Assembly: GCA_038238185.1 (NCBI GenBank)
Contig: JBBRXY010000038.1
Location: forward strand, 1-28,489
DNA length: 28,489 nt
Origin: DATAQC01 sp038238185
GTDB taxonomy: Bacteria; Actinomycetota; Acidimicrobiia; Acidimicrobiales; AC-14
Reading direction: 5' to 3'
Shown here: one piece after another, positions 1 through 6,887 of the stretch
Layout of the letters: each line of letters opens with the position of its first letter
How positions within the stretch are numbered: the first letter of the stretch is position 1
The notes under the pieces: generated by a model
What the model was told of the DNA's origin: nothing
Seen by the model: only the letters and a program-made list of their open reading frames with translations
Database searches by the model: none
Program-made: the position numbers and the translations under genes

Positions 1-97
1 CATATCGACGCGGCCAGTCTGCCGCGACGTCGTCGGAACGCTGGCTCGGGCCAGCCTGGTCGCTGCGACCCTCCGTTGCGCTTCGGTCCTCGCTCAT
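1..97 (-). CDS. N-terminal fragment of an unrecognised protein, cut by the window edge
   Basis: A frame on the minus strand starts with ATG at 97 and stays open to the window edge, giving 32 residues (MSEDRSATEG...DVAADWPRRY). Its ATG overlaps the mobA stop codon as ATGA, the usual sign of translational coupling, so it is probably the next gene of a mobA operon. The visible part is polar and has no signal peptide. Too little is present to name a family; an Asp-Trp-Pro-Arg-Arg-Tyr segment at the end is the only distinctive feature. The gene could equally be a short spurious frame, but the overlap and absence of stops favour a real start. Confidence 0.5.
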   Translation of the reverse strand, partial: MSEDRSATEGRSDQAGPSQRSDDVAADWPRRY

Positions 98-702
98 CGC
101 AGAGATGCTCCGATCAGGGCGCGGACCCTTTCGAGGTCGGCCGGGCGGTTGACATTGAGGGTGGCGTCGCCGCCCAACTCGACGGACACGGTGGCGGACG
201 GGAGCAGCCGGGCCGCAGGAAGGCCGGCCAGTTCGGGCCCGAGCAGCGCGAGCCGGGCCCGCAGGGCCGGCCCCCGATGCACCGCCAGCAGGGGATGGAG
301 TCGACCTCGCTCATCGAGGGCGGCAGCCGCCTCGTCCGACGGACTCGACAGTGCGGCGAACAACCGCACCAAGTGGGCGGTGGTGAGCAGAGGCAGGTCG
401 GCGGCCAGGAGGGCCACGGTGGCGGATCGGTCAACCGCAGCCAGCCCGGCGGCCACTGCCGGTACCGGTCCTCCACCGGGAACCTCCTCCACGGTGAAGG
501 TCACGCCCTCCACCGTCGGGCGAATCGGCCCCACCACGACCACCTCGTCGCAGAGCGGAACCGCTGCGGCCAACACCCGGTCGAGCAGGGTCAGTCCGCC
601 CACCTCGAGAGCAAGCTTGTCGATCCCTCCCATGCGCCGGGCCGATCCTCCGGCCACGACCACGGCAACCCGTGGGTCCGAGGCTGTCGTCGCCGAGTCC
701 AT
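94..702 (-). CDS. mobA: Molybdenum cofactor guanylyltransferase (MobA-like)
   Basis: A 202-aa nucleotidyltransferase of the MobA/IspD-like NTP-transferase fold. The N-terminus carries the nucleotide-binding signature VVVAGGSARRMGGIDKLAL (about residues 13-31), with the GG, R and K expected for GTP binding. A metal-binding stretch LLAADLPLL with its Asp lies near residue 100. In the family, MobA attaches GMP to molybdopterin in the cytoplasm to give the bis-MGD form used by DMSO-reductase-family enzymes. Length fits (about 190-210 aa). The start at 702 follows a TAGGGT -10-like box at 713-718, so the mRNA probably has almost no leader. It overlaps the next minus-strand gene by 4 nt. A different small-molecule nucleotidyltransferase of the same superfamily (for example MocA-like) is the main alternative. 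Confidence 0.8.
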   Translation of the reverse strand: MDSATTASDPRVAVVVAGGSARRMGGIDKLALEVGGLTLLDRVLAAAVPLCDEVVVVGPIRPTVEGVTFTVEEVPGGGPVPAVAAGLAAVDRSATVALLAADLPLLTTAHLVRLFAALSSPSDEAAAALDERGRLHPLLAVHRGPALRARLALLGPELAGLPAARLLPSATVSVELGGDATLNVNRPADLERVRALIGASLR

Positions 703-712
703 ACCCTGGTCG

Positions 713-718
713 ACCCTA
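713..718 (-). promoter_or_regulatory. Candidate -10 box of mobA (TAGGGT)
   Basis: On the minus strand TAGGGT matches the actinobacterial TAnnnT -10 pattern and ends 10 nt before the mobA ATG, which would give a leaderless or near-leaderless transcript. No convincing -35 was seen. Confidence 0.3.
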
Positions 719-726
719 ATGGGGCT

Positions 727-755
727 CGACCCCGCTCAGGGGGCCGCTCGGGCCC
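727..755 (+). repeat. Dispersed GC-rich repeat, copy 1 of 3
   Basis: A 29-nt block holding two direct CCGCTC hexamers around a G-run and ending in GGGCCGCTCGGGCCC. It lies in the 242-bp intergenic region between mobA and the CHRD gene. The same block recurs at 13527-13556 (same strand, one base longer in the middle) and, inverted and slightly diverged, at 13183-13209. Confidence 0.7.
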
Positions 756-944
756 TGGTCCGTCACGCGCCAGGGCCCCGCAACCCGGGAGTGTCGCGGG
801 ACCCCGGAACCTACGGCGACCATCGGCAACGAGGGCACCGGACTGAAGGTCCCGGCCCCGAGTGATGGACCCGACGCCGGGTTGGTGGGCACTACGCTCT
901 ACGTCGACCTGGACGCGCCGTCTGAGGAGAGGACACCACCAACC

Positions 945-1382
945 ATGCTTCGTCGACTTATCGCTCCTGTTTCCGCACTCGCCCTGGGAGGGCTGGCCGT
1001 CTTCGGGGCCGCGCCTGCCGGCGCCGCCGCCCAGACCTTCACCGCCAACCTCACCGGCGCCCAGGAGGTACCCGGCCCCGGCTCGCCCACCGGTTCGGGA
1101 ACGGCACGGGTCACCGTCGACGCCTCCACGGGGAGAATCTGTTACGTGCTGCTCGACTCCGGCCTCGGCGCCCCGACCGGCGCCCACATCCACCATGCGC
1201 CCGCCGGCGTTGCCAGTCCTCCTCACGTGGCGGACTTGAAGCTGCCTGTGGGAGGCCGTTCCGCTGGCTGCACGACGGTCACCACGGCCGTTGCTACCGA
1301 CATTGTTCAGCACCCGTCCAACTACTACGTCAACGTGCACACGGCCCAGTACCCGGCCGGCGCCATCCGCGGCCAGCTGTAA
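945..1382 (+). CDS. Secreted CHRD-domain protein
   Basis: A 145-aa exported protein. Residues 1-29 form a signal peptide (MLRRL, hydrophobic core, AGAAA cleavage region). The rest matches the CHRD (chordin) domain: a start like FTANLTGAQEVPGPGSPTGSG, an AHIHHAPAG His-rich turn, and the typical end NVHTAQYPAGAIRGQL. CHRD proteins are extracytoplasmic and of poorly defined function, sometimes suspected of binding metal. The ATG at 945 was chosen over an upstream in-frame start at 882 because it begins the signal peptide and follows a purine-rich GAGGAGAGGA ribosome-binding site. A TACGCT -10-like box lies at 893-898. The gene is monocistronic and is followed by a perfect hairpin. Confidence 0.85.
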   Translation: MLRRLIAPVSALALGGLAVFGAAPAGAAAQTFTANLTGAQEVPGPGSPTGSGTARVTVDASTGRICYVLLDSGLGAPTGAHIHHAPAGVASPPHVADLKLPVGGRSAGCTTVTTAVATDIVQHPSNYYVNVHTAQYPAGAIRGQL

Positions 1383-1400
1383 CTGCTACCGCTCACACCA

Positions 1401-1431
1401 CGAAGGCCCGGTCGCTAGCGCCGGGCCTTCG
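1401..1431. terminator. Bidirectional hairpin between convergent genes
   Basis: A perfect 11-bp stem (CGAAGGCCCGG with its complement) and a 9-nt loop, placed between the CHRD gene and the convergent histone-like gene. There is no T-run on either side, so it would be a GC-rich, U-less terminator. Confidence 0.65.
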
Positions 1432-1446
1432 TCGCGCCTGGAGTCC

Positions 1447-2115
1447 TCAGGAGCCCTTGCGGGCACCGGCCTTCGGAGTGACCCGCTTCGGCGAGGCCGC
1501 GGTGCGGGCGGCCGTGGCCCGACGCGTGGCCGCCGGCTTGGTGGTGGCCCGAGCACGGGTGGCAACCGGCTTGACTGTGGCCCGGGTACGGGTGGCGGCC
1601 GGTTTCACGGCCGCCGGCTTGGCGGCCGGCTTGCTGGTTGCCCCGGTGCGGGTAGCGGCCGGCTTCGTCGTGGCCCGGCTTCGGGTGGCAGCCGGCTTGG
1701 CCGTGGCGGCCCGAGTGCGGGTCGCGGCCGCCGACTTGGAGGAAGCGCTTCGCGATGATCGGGAGGCGACGGGCGGCTTGGTCTGGGCAGCTCGGGCGCG
1801 AGTCGCGCCCGGCTTGGTGGCTGCAGCCCGCGACAGGCTGGCGGCGGCATCGGATGGTGCCGGGTCGAAGTCGGCCGGAGCGACAACGCTGTCGATGTTG
1901 GCGGAATCGTCCGACGCTGGCGGGATCGTCACGGGCGCGGGCATCGTCGGAGGCGCTGGGATAGACGACGTGTCCCTTCCAGACATGGCGTCGGCGAGGG
2001 TCCAACCGGCAGGCGGCGGCTTTCTCCCGGACCGGGCCAGAGCCTCGATCTGCTGAGTGACGTCTCGCTCGATCTCCTCGCGCGACGGGATCTTGCCGAA
2101 CAGGGATCGCAGCAT
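1447..2115 (-). CDS. Histone H1-like basic repeat protein
   Basis: A 222-aa protein in three parts. Residues 1-35 form a charged helix (MLRSLFGKIPSREEIERDV...). Residues 36-100 are a Pro/Ala/Ser linker. From about residue 105 to the end runs a low-complexity basic tail of imperfect KPAATRTRAT-type units, rich in Lys/Arg/Ala/Thr and nearly free of acidic residues. Such tails resemble eukaryotic H1, the C-termini of mycobacterial HupB and the tail of phasin PhaF, and generally bind DNA without sequence specificity. Nucleoid binding is therefore inferred from composition only. The start at 2115 has a good AAAGGGAG site 7 nt upstream; an upstream in-frame ATG at 2226 is less likely. A phasin-like protein is the main alternative. 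Confidence 0.7.
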   Translation of the reverse strand: MLRSLFGKIPSREEIERDVTQQIEALARSGRKPPPAGWTLADAMSGRDTSSIPAPPTMPAPVTIPPASDDSANIDSVVAPADFDPAPSDAAASLSRAAATKPGATRARAAQTKPPVASRSSRSASSKSAAATRTRAATAKPAATRSRATTKPAATRTGATSKPAAKPAAVKPAATRTRATVKPVATRARATTKPAATRRATAARTAASPKRVTPKAGARKGS

Positions 2116-2337
2116 GCCAGGGCTCCCTTTCTGGGGAATTGTGAAGGCTTCGGGTGTGGCATCAACGACAGCGGCGAGCGCCAACGGAAACAGGAGCACA
2201 CCAGATCGCATTGCAACAGGAGCCAACCTGCTTATCCGCCCGACGGAACCAGCTCCGGCGCCTCACTCCAGTATCGCGTAGGTCGGGCACCTCCGCACGC
2301 TGGTTGTGTGGCCTGGTACGCCTGAAGTGCCGGAGAC

Positions 2338-4017
2338 TCAGCCTTTCCGCGGCGGAGGGGGCTGCAGCTCCTCGTCGGTCGGGGGGGCCAGGCCGGCGAA
2401 CGGCGACGCCACCACGGGAGCCTCCTTCCATTGGTAGGGGACGAGATCGGGGCCGACTCGATGGTCCGCCCCTTCGGTGTCGTCGTGCCCGCTGTCGTGG
2501 CGGAAGTGGGCGCCGTACCAGACGACCAGGTCCTGGCGCTCCACCGACTCCCCCGACACCATGCGGTCGAGGTTTGCCCGCGACAGCAGCGGGTCGGTGG
2601 TGAAGCCCTGGCCGTCGTCGACCTCGTTGGGGTCGTAGCGCAGCACCCAGACATCGCCGGCTCCGAACTGGTCGGCCGTTCCGTCGTTGGGACCCGGACG
2701 AATGGCATAGCCCTGCGCCGCCTGGGTGTTGCGCACGCGCCAATAGCGGCCGTGCTCGGGGCTGCGCTCGCGACGAACCTCGAGCTGCACGGTGTGCCAG
2801 TTGCCGGTCCCCATCACGGGCGGGTCGTTGTACTCCTGGATGACGTTGCTCTCGGGGCCGAGGATGTCGAAGTCGAAACGCCAGTACGCGTGGTGGTGGT
2901 GAACCTGACAGGTGCACGGGTTCTGGCCGGCTGCGAACCCGAAGCGGGGACGGATGGTGCCGTCGGCGGCGAGGCGCCACTCACTGACGTAGCGGTACCA
3001 GCCGGCCTGCAGCTGGCTGACGATCACCAGTTCCTCGCCATCGAGCCAGAAGGCCACGCCCCGGTAGTTCCCGCCGTCGGACCCGCTCTCGAGAATGGTC
3101 TTCGGCCGCTCCGAACACAGCCGGAAGCCGGGCACGGGATCGGTCCCGTCGGCCGTGAAACAGCTCTCCTCGTGCTGCCAGTCGCGGTAGGTCGGGCCGC
3201 ATCCCGCCCCCACCCCAGCGTCGTCGTAGGCGACGTTCAGGATGGGCACGTGGGCCCGGGAGAGCACCCGCTGGCCCTTGTAGTCGACGGTCCGCAGCTC
3301 GACGCCCGAGCCGTTCGTGCCCGACGACGCCGAGGGCCGCACCACGACCAGGTCCCAGAGGACGGAATCGCCCCGGTGGACCCGCACGCGGACCTGACGT
3401 TCGCCGGCGGTCAGCTCACAGGTCGGTCCGGGCGGCGCCCCGCAATCGGCGGCCGACGGCGTCGGCACCCCGGCCGGCTCCCGGAAGATCTCGGCGTCGT
3501 TGGTGCGCACGCCGACGATGCGATGAACGCCCTCGGAGGTGCGCAGGCCCACGGCAATGACGCGATCGACGGTGCCGTCGGGGTAGTGGACGTTCAGGAG
3601 GGGCGGCATGGGCCGGTAGGCGTAGGCCTCCTCGGGCTCGAGCAGGGTGGCCATCTCCGGGTCGTCGCGCAGGATCGACAGGGCCCAATTGAGCTCGTCC
3701 TCGCTCGCCGGCCATTGATGGGCGATCGGTTGGATCACCTCGCTCTCGGGCTCGTCGAGCCAGCCCTGGACGCGGGCGGCCCGACCCGTCGTCGTGTCGT
3801 GCACGAGGGTGCTGAAGCGGGGGCCGTCGCCATCCTCCTTGTCGACCACGTCAAAACCCACCAGCCACAGGTCGCCGGCCGGGAAGTGCTGGCGGAGCTG
3901 GGGGTGGGTCAGGATGGCCCGGCTCATCGTGGCGTGCGCTCGGGTGTGAGTCTCGTCGGAAGCGATCTCGACCTGGAGGGGGCCGGCGTCGGGGCTTCCT
4001 ACGTCATCCTGCGGCAT
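2338..4017 (-). CDS. Divergent copper amine oxidase-like protein
   Basis: A 559-aa protein resembling the catalytic domain of TPQ-dependent copper amine oxidases, which oxidise primary amines to aldehydes with release of NH3 and H2O2. An Asn-Tyr in the context GGNYRG (Tyr about 318) fits the cofactor-precursor tyrosine. Four consecutive His (about 373-376) in HHHHAYWRFDFDILG lie 55-58 residues later, the spacing of the first two copper ligands. A late VVWYGAHFRHDSGH segment (third-ligand region) precedes GPDLVPYQW. Oddities: Arg replaces the usual Asp/Glu after the cofactor Tyr, the stretch before it is about 40 residues short so the catalytic Asp is not located with confidence, and there is no signal peptide. 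The ATG at 4017 has GGAGG upstream; an in-frame start at 4134 exists. It may be an inactive or altered-chemistry homologue. Confidence 0.7.
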   Translation of the reverse strand: MPQDDVGSPDAGPLQVEIASDETHTRAHATMSRAILTHPQLRQHFPAGDLWLVGFDVVDKEDGDGPRFSTLVHDTTTGRAARVQGWLDEPESEVIQPIAHQWPASEDELNWALSILRDDPEMATLLEPEEAYAYRPMPPLLNVHYPDGTVDRVIAVGLRTSEGVHRIVGVRTNDAEIFREPAGVPTPSAADCGAPPGPTCELTAGERQVRVRVHRGDSVLWDLVVVRPSASSGTNGSGVELRTVDYKGQRVLSRAHVPILNVAYDDAGVGAGCGPTYRDWQHEESCFTADGTDPVPGFRLCSERPKTILESGSDGGNYRGVAFWLDGEELVIVSQLQAGWYRYVSEWRLAADGTIRPRFGFAAGQNPCTCQVHHHHAYWRFDFDILGPESNVIQEYNDPPVMGTGNWHTVQLEVRRERSPEHGRYWRVRNTQAAQGYAIRPGPNDGTADQFGAGDVWVLRYDPNEVDDGQGFTTDPLLSRANLDRMVSGESVERQDLVVWYGAHFRHDSGHDDTEGADHRVGPDLVPYQWKEAPVVASPFAGLAPPTDEELQPPPPRKG

Positions 4018-4159
4018 CGGTTGCTCGACCTCCCGGTCCGCCCGCTTCTGGCTTGGGTCGCCCGGCGACCGGCGACCTGCCCTTTCTACCTCGGGACCGC
4101 GTACCCGGTCGTATCGGACTCCTGGCCCGCACATGGGCGCGTTACGGCCGGACCGATGT

Positions 4160-4172
4160 CTGCCTCAGGCAG
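4160..4172. promoter_or_regulatory. Short palindrome upstream of the grd-like cluster
   Basis: CTGCCTCAGGCAG is a perfect 5-bp inverted repeat with a 3-nt centre, about 90 nt upstream of the first cluster gene in the 242-bp divergent intergenic region. Two direct CGATC copies follow between it and the -10 box. It could be an operator for either divergent gene; no regulator can be assigned. Confidence 0.3.
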
Positions 4173-4247
4173 TGCCAATTCGGCTCGATCAGGATCTCGA
4201 TTCGATCTTTGACATCGCCGAACGCTGTGGGCGCGCCCGACTGCAGC

Positions 4248-4253
4248 TAACTT
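4248..4253 (+). promoter_or_regulatory. Candidate -10 box of the grd-like cluster (TAACTT), leaderless start
   Basis: TAACTT fits TAnnnT and ends 6 nt before the ATG at 4260, so transcription would begin at or next to the start codon. No Shine-Dalgarno sequence precedes the ATG, which agrees with a leaderless mRNA. A consensus-like TTGACA lies at 4209-4214 but is too far from this -10 for a normal spacer. Confidence 0.4.
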
Positions 4254-4259
4254 CGGCAC

Positions 4260-5570
4260 ATGAGCGCCGATACTGCCGACGGCCTGACCCGACTGATCCA
4301 CGAGGTACGCGAGGTGGCCGTCGGGCCCGAGACCACCTTCGACAGCGGGCGCCTCACCGTCTCGCTGGAGGCGGCGAGAGGTTGCCTCGCTGACCCCGCC
4401 CTCGCCGACGTCCGCCTGAGCTGGGCCTCGCCGGGCGAGTCCGTGCGCATCGTGAAGGTCCTCGATGCCGTGGAGCCGCGCACCAAGGGGGCCGGCGGCG
4501 GCGGCATCTTCGCCGGGTTCATCGGGCCCGACCGGGTCCAGGGCCGAGGACAGACCCACGTCCTGCAGGGCGCGGTGGTGGTGGCCGCCGGGTACCTGCC
4601 GCGAGCCCAGGAGGCGGTGGTGGAGATGTCGGGGCCGGCCGCCGCTCTGTCCCCCCTGGGCGCCACCCACAACCTGGTCGTGGAGTTCACCCCGGCCGAC
4701 GGCGCACCGTGGGAGGACGTCGACCGGGCGCTGCGACGGGGCGTCCTGGCCCTGGCCGTCCACCTGGCCGATGCGGCCATCGACTCCCCCGCCGATGCCG
4801 AGCAGCACTTCCCGGCCCCGAGGCGGCCGAAGGCCGCGAGCAACCGCAGCCGGGTGGGGGTGGTCACCAACCTGCAGACCCAGGGCACCTTCAAGGACAT
4901 CTTCGTCTACGGGCGCAGTTTCTCGGGTGGCCTGCCCACCATTCTCGATCCCGGTGAGCTCGACGACGGAGCCGTCGTGAGCGGCCAGTTCGGGCATCCG
5001 TCGCTAAAGAACCCCACCTTCATGCACCAGAACCACCCGGTCGTGGCCGCTCTGCGGGCTCGCGACGGCATCGACCTCGACTTCGCCGGCGTGGTGATCT
5101 CCCCCGAGCCGGTGGTCGCCGGCCAAAAGGAGCTGGTGTCGGCGCACGCCGCCCGCCTTTGTGCCGCCGCCGGGTGGGATGCGGCGATCCTCACCAAGGA
5201 GGGTGGCGGCAACGCCGATGCCGACGTGGCCCTGAAGATGGACGCCCTGGAAGACGCCGGCGTGATCGCCGTCGGCCTGTTCGCGGAGATGGCCGGCCCC
5301 GATGGCACGGGCCCGCCCATCGTCGTACCCCCCGAACGAGCCACGGCCATGGTGAGCACCGGCAACTACGACGAACGCCTCGTCCTGCCGGCGGTCGAGC
5401 GGGCCCTCGGAGGCGACACCGTTGCCCTGCTCGACCGCCCGGCCACCGACGAGCTCGAACTGCCGATCGCCGTTGTCTACTGCTCCCTGAGCCCACTGGG
5501 CTGGGGTCACCTCACGTGCGCCCCCGAAGTAGCGACCACACCACCCATCGCCGAGGGGGCAGCCTTATGA
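4260..5570 (+). CDS. grdE: Glycine/sarcosine/betaine reductase component B, alpha subunit (GrdE/GrdG/GrdI family)
   Basis: A 436-aa protein matching the component B alpha subunit along its length: PGESVRIVKVLDAVEPRTK, the Gly-rich GGGGIFAGFIG, THVLQGAVVVAAG, the central VTNLQTQGTFKDIFVYG, DGAVVSG, MHQNHPVV and ILTKEGGGNADAD. In the glycine enzyme this chain is a proprotein cleaved at an Asn-Cys near residue 242 to give a pyruvoyl group that holds the substrate amine. Here that site reads SGQFGHPS (Gln243-Phe244), so Asn and Cys are both missing and neither cleavage nor pyruvoyl formation is expected. This points to a substrate without a Schiff-base-forming amine (betaine-like) or to another chemistry. 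The symbol marks the family only. The stop overlaps the grdB start as ATGA. Confidence 0.85.
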   Translation: MSADTADGLTRLIHEVREVAVGPETTFDSGRLTVSLEAARGCLADPALADVRLSWASPGESVRIVKVLDAVEPRTKGAGGGGIFAGFIGPDRVQGRGQTHVLQGAVVVAAGYLPRAQEAVVEMSGPAAALSPLGATHNLVVEFTPADGAPWEDVDRALRRGVLALAVHLADAAIDSPADAEQHFPAPRRPKAASNRSRVGVVTNLQTQGTFKDIFVYGRSFSGGLPTILDPGELDDGAVVSGQFGHPSLKNPTFMHQNHPVVAALRARDGIDLDFAGVVISPEPVVAGQKELVSAHAARLCAAAGWDAAILTKEGGGNADADVALKMDALEDAGVIAVGLFAEMAGPDGTGPPIVVPPERATAMVSTGNYDERLVLPAVERALGGDTVALLDRPATDELELPIAVVYCSLSPLGWGHLTCAPEVATTPPIAEGAAL

Positions 5571-6859
5571 GCCGAGTCGTCCATTACATCAACCAGTTCT
5601 TCGCCGGCGTGGGCGGCGAGGACTCCGCCGACACGCCCCCCACGTCGCGCGACGAGCCGGTGGGCCCGGGTCGGCGCCTGGCCCAGCTCATCGGTCCGGA
5701 GCACGAGGTGGTGGCCACCGTCTTCTGCGGTGACGACCATGCGTCCGGAGACCCGGCGGTGATCGCCGAGATCATCGAGCTCATCGGTGCCCACCAGCCC
5801 GATCTGGTCGTGGCCGGGCCCGCCTTCACCAGCGGCCGCTACGGCCTGGCGTGTGCGCGAGTGGTGGCCGCAGCGGCCGCCGCAGGGATCCCCGCCGTCG
5901 CCGCCATGCATCCCGACAACCCCGGCCTCGACGAAGCGGGCTCCGCACCGGTGGTGGCCAGCGGCGAGGTCGCTCGGCGGATGGGGCCCTCCCTCGACAC
6001 GCTGGCCGCCGCCGTTCGCCGGCTCCTCGCCGGCGAGGAGCTCACGTCCGACGACGGCCGAGTCGGCGCCGTGCCCCGTCGGTCACGGGTCGCCGACGAC
6101 AACGCCGCCAACCGTGCCGTCGACCTGGTGCTGGGCCGTCTCGGGGGCGACACCAACTCCACCGAGGTACCCCTCCCCCGCTTCGACCGGGTCACCCCGG
6201 CGGCGCCGGTCGACGACCTCGGGGCGGTGAAGTTGGCCCTGGTCACCGAATCCGCCCTTGTGCCCGACGACAACCCTGACCATCTCGAGTCGGCCCGAGC
6301 CACCAAGTGGCTGCGCTACGGGCTGGAGAACCGCGACACGCTGGTGCCCGGCGAGTGGCGGTCGGTGCACGGCGGCTTCTCGACGGTATGGGCCAACGAG
6401 GACCCCCACCGCCTCCTCCCCCTCGACGTGGCTCGCCGGCTCGAGGGCGACGGTGCCATCGGCAGCCTCTATCCGGCCTACCTGGTGACCGCCGGCAACG
6501 GCACGTCGGTGGGCAACGCCCGTCGCTTCGGTATCGAGTGGGCCGCCGACCTGCGCCACTCTGAAGTTCGCGCCGCCATCCTCACGGCCACGTGAGGCAC
6601 GGGAACGCGTTGCGGGGCAACGCTGGCCAAAGAACTGGAGCGGGCAGGCATCCCTACCGCCCTGCTGTGCAACCTGGTGTCCATCGCCATGCGGGTAGGG
6701 GCACCGCGCATCGTGCCGACCCGGGGCATCCCCTACCCGGCGGGCGATCCGTCGCTCGGGCCGGCCGACGAGGCGGCGTGGCGGCTGCGCCTCGTCCAGG
6801 CGGCAATGGCGGCCCTGGGCACGCCGGTCAAGCAGCCCACGGTGTTCGAAGTGGCGTAA
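5567..6859 (+). CDS. grdB: Glycine/sarcosine/betaine reductase component B, beta subunit; selenoprotein (Sec343)
   Basis: A 430-residue protein read through an in-frame TGA at 6593-6595 (codon 343). The first part begins MSRVVHYINQFFAGVGGEDSA, the family signature, and has CGDDHASG, AGPAFTSGRYG, MHPDNPG and VHGGFSTVWANEDPHRLLPLD. After the TGA the frame continues without a break: U-GTGTRCGATLAKELERAG, then IVPTRGIPYPAGDP and a typical end QPTVFEVA. The family motif is U-GTCTRCGA, so the TGA sits exactly at the selenocysteine and only one nearby Cys has become Gly. Total length matches GrdB/GrdF/GrdH (about 435). The selenol is where the substrate is activated before transfer to GrdA. A 17-nt hairpin follows the TGA. 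It overlaps the alpha-subunit stop by 4 nt. Reading the TGA as a stop would remove the active site. Confidence 0.9.
6607..6623 (+). promoter_or_regulatory. Bacterial SECIS-like hairpin of grdB
   Basis: GCGTTGCGGGGCAACGC forms a perfect 7-bp stem with a GGG loop. It begins after an 11-nt spacer from the TGA at 6593-6595. Size and distance match the minimal bacterial SECIS known from E. coli fdhF, a hairpin of about 17 nt placed 11 nt after the UGA that binds SelB. The loop sequence differs from E. coli, as expected for a lineage-specific SelB. Confidence 0.7.
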
Positions 6860-6887
6860 TCGTCGCCCATTGGCCATTCTGGACCCA

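Noticed and set aside
57..93. Resemblance of CTCCGTTGCGCTTCGG to the 30-nt repeat
   Set aside because: The match is partial, lacks the palindrome and lies within the putative coding start of the edge gene.
2431..4212. Long plus-strand open frame opposite the copper amine oxidase-like gene
   Set aside because: No recognisable motifs; the minus-strand protein has conserved copper-oxidase features.
6677..6859. Separate short gene after the TGA in grdB
   Set aside because: The sequence is the direct continuation of GrdB beginning at the Sec codon; there is no ribosome-binding site and the internal ATG lies in a conserved region.
6870..6887. TTG start for grdC, adding six residues
   Set aside because: The ATG at 6888 matches family N-termini better.
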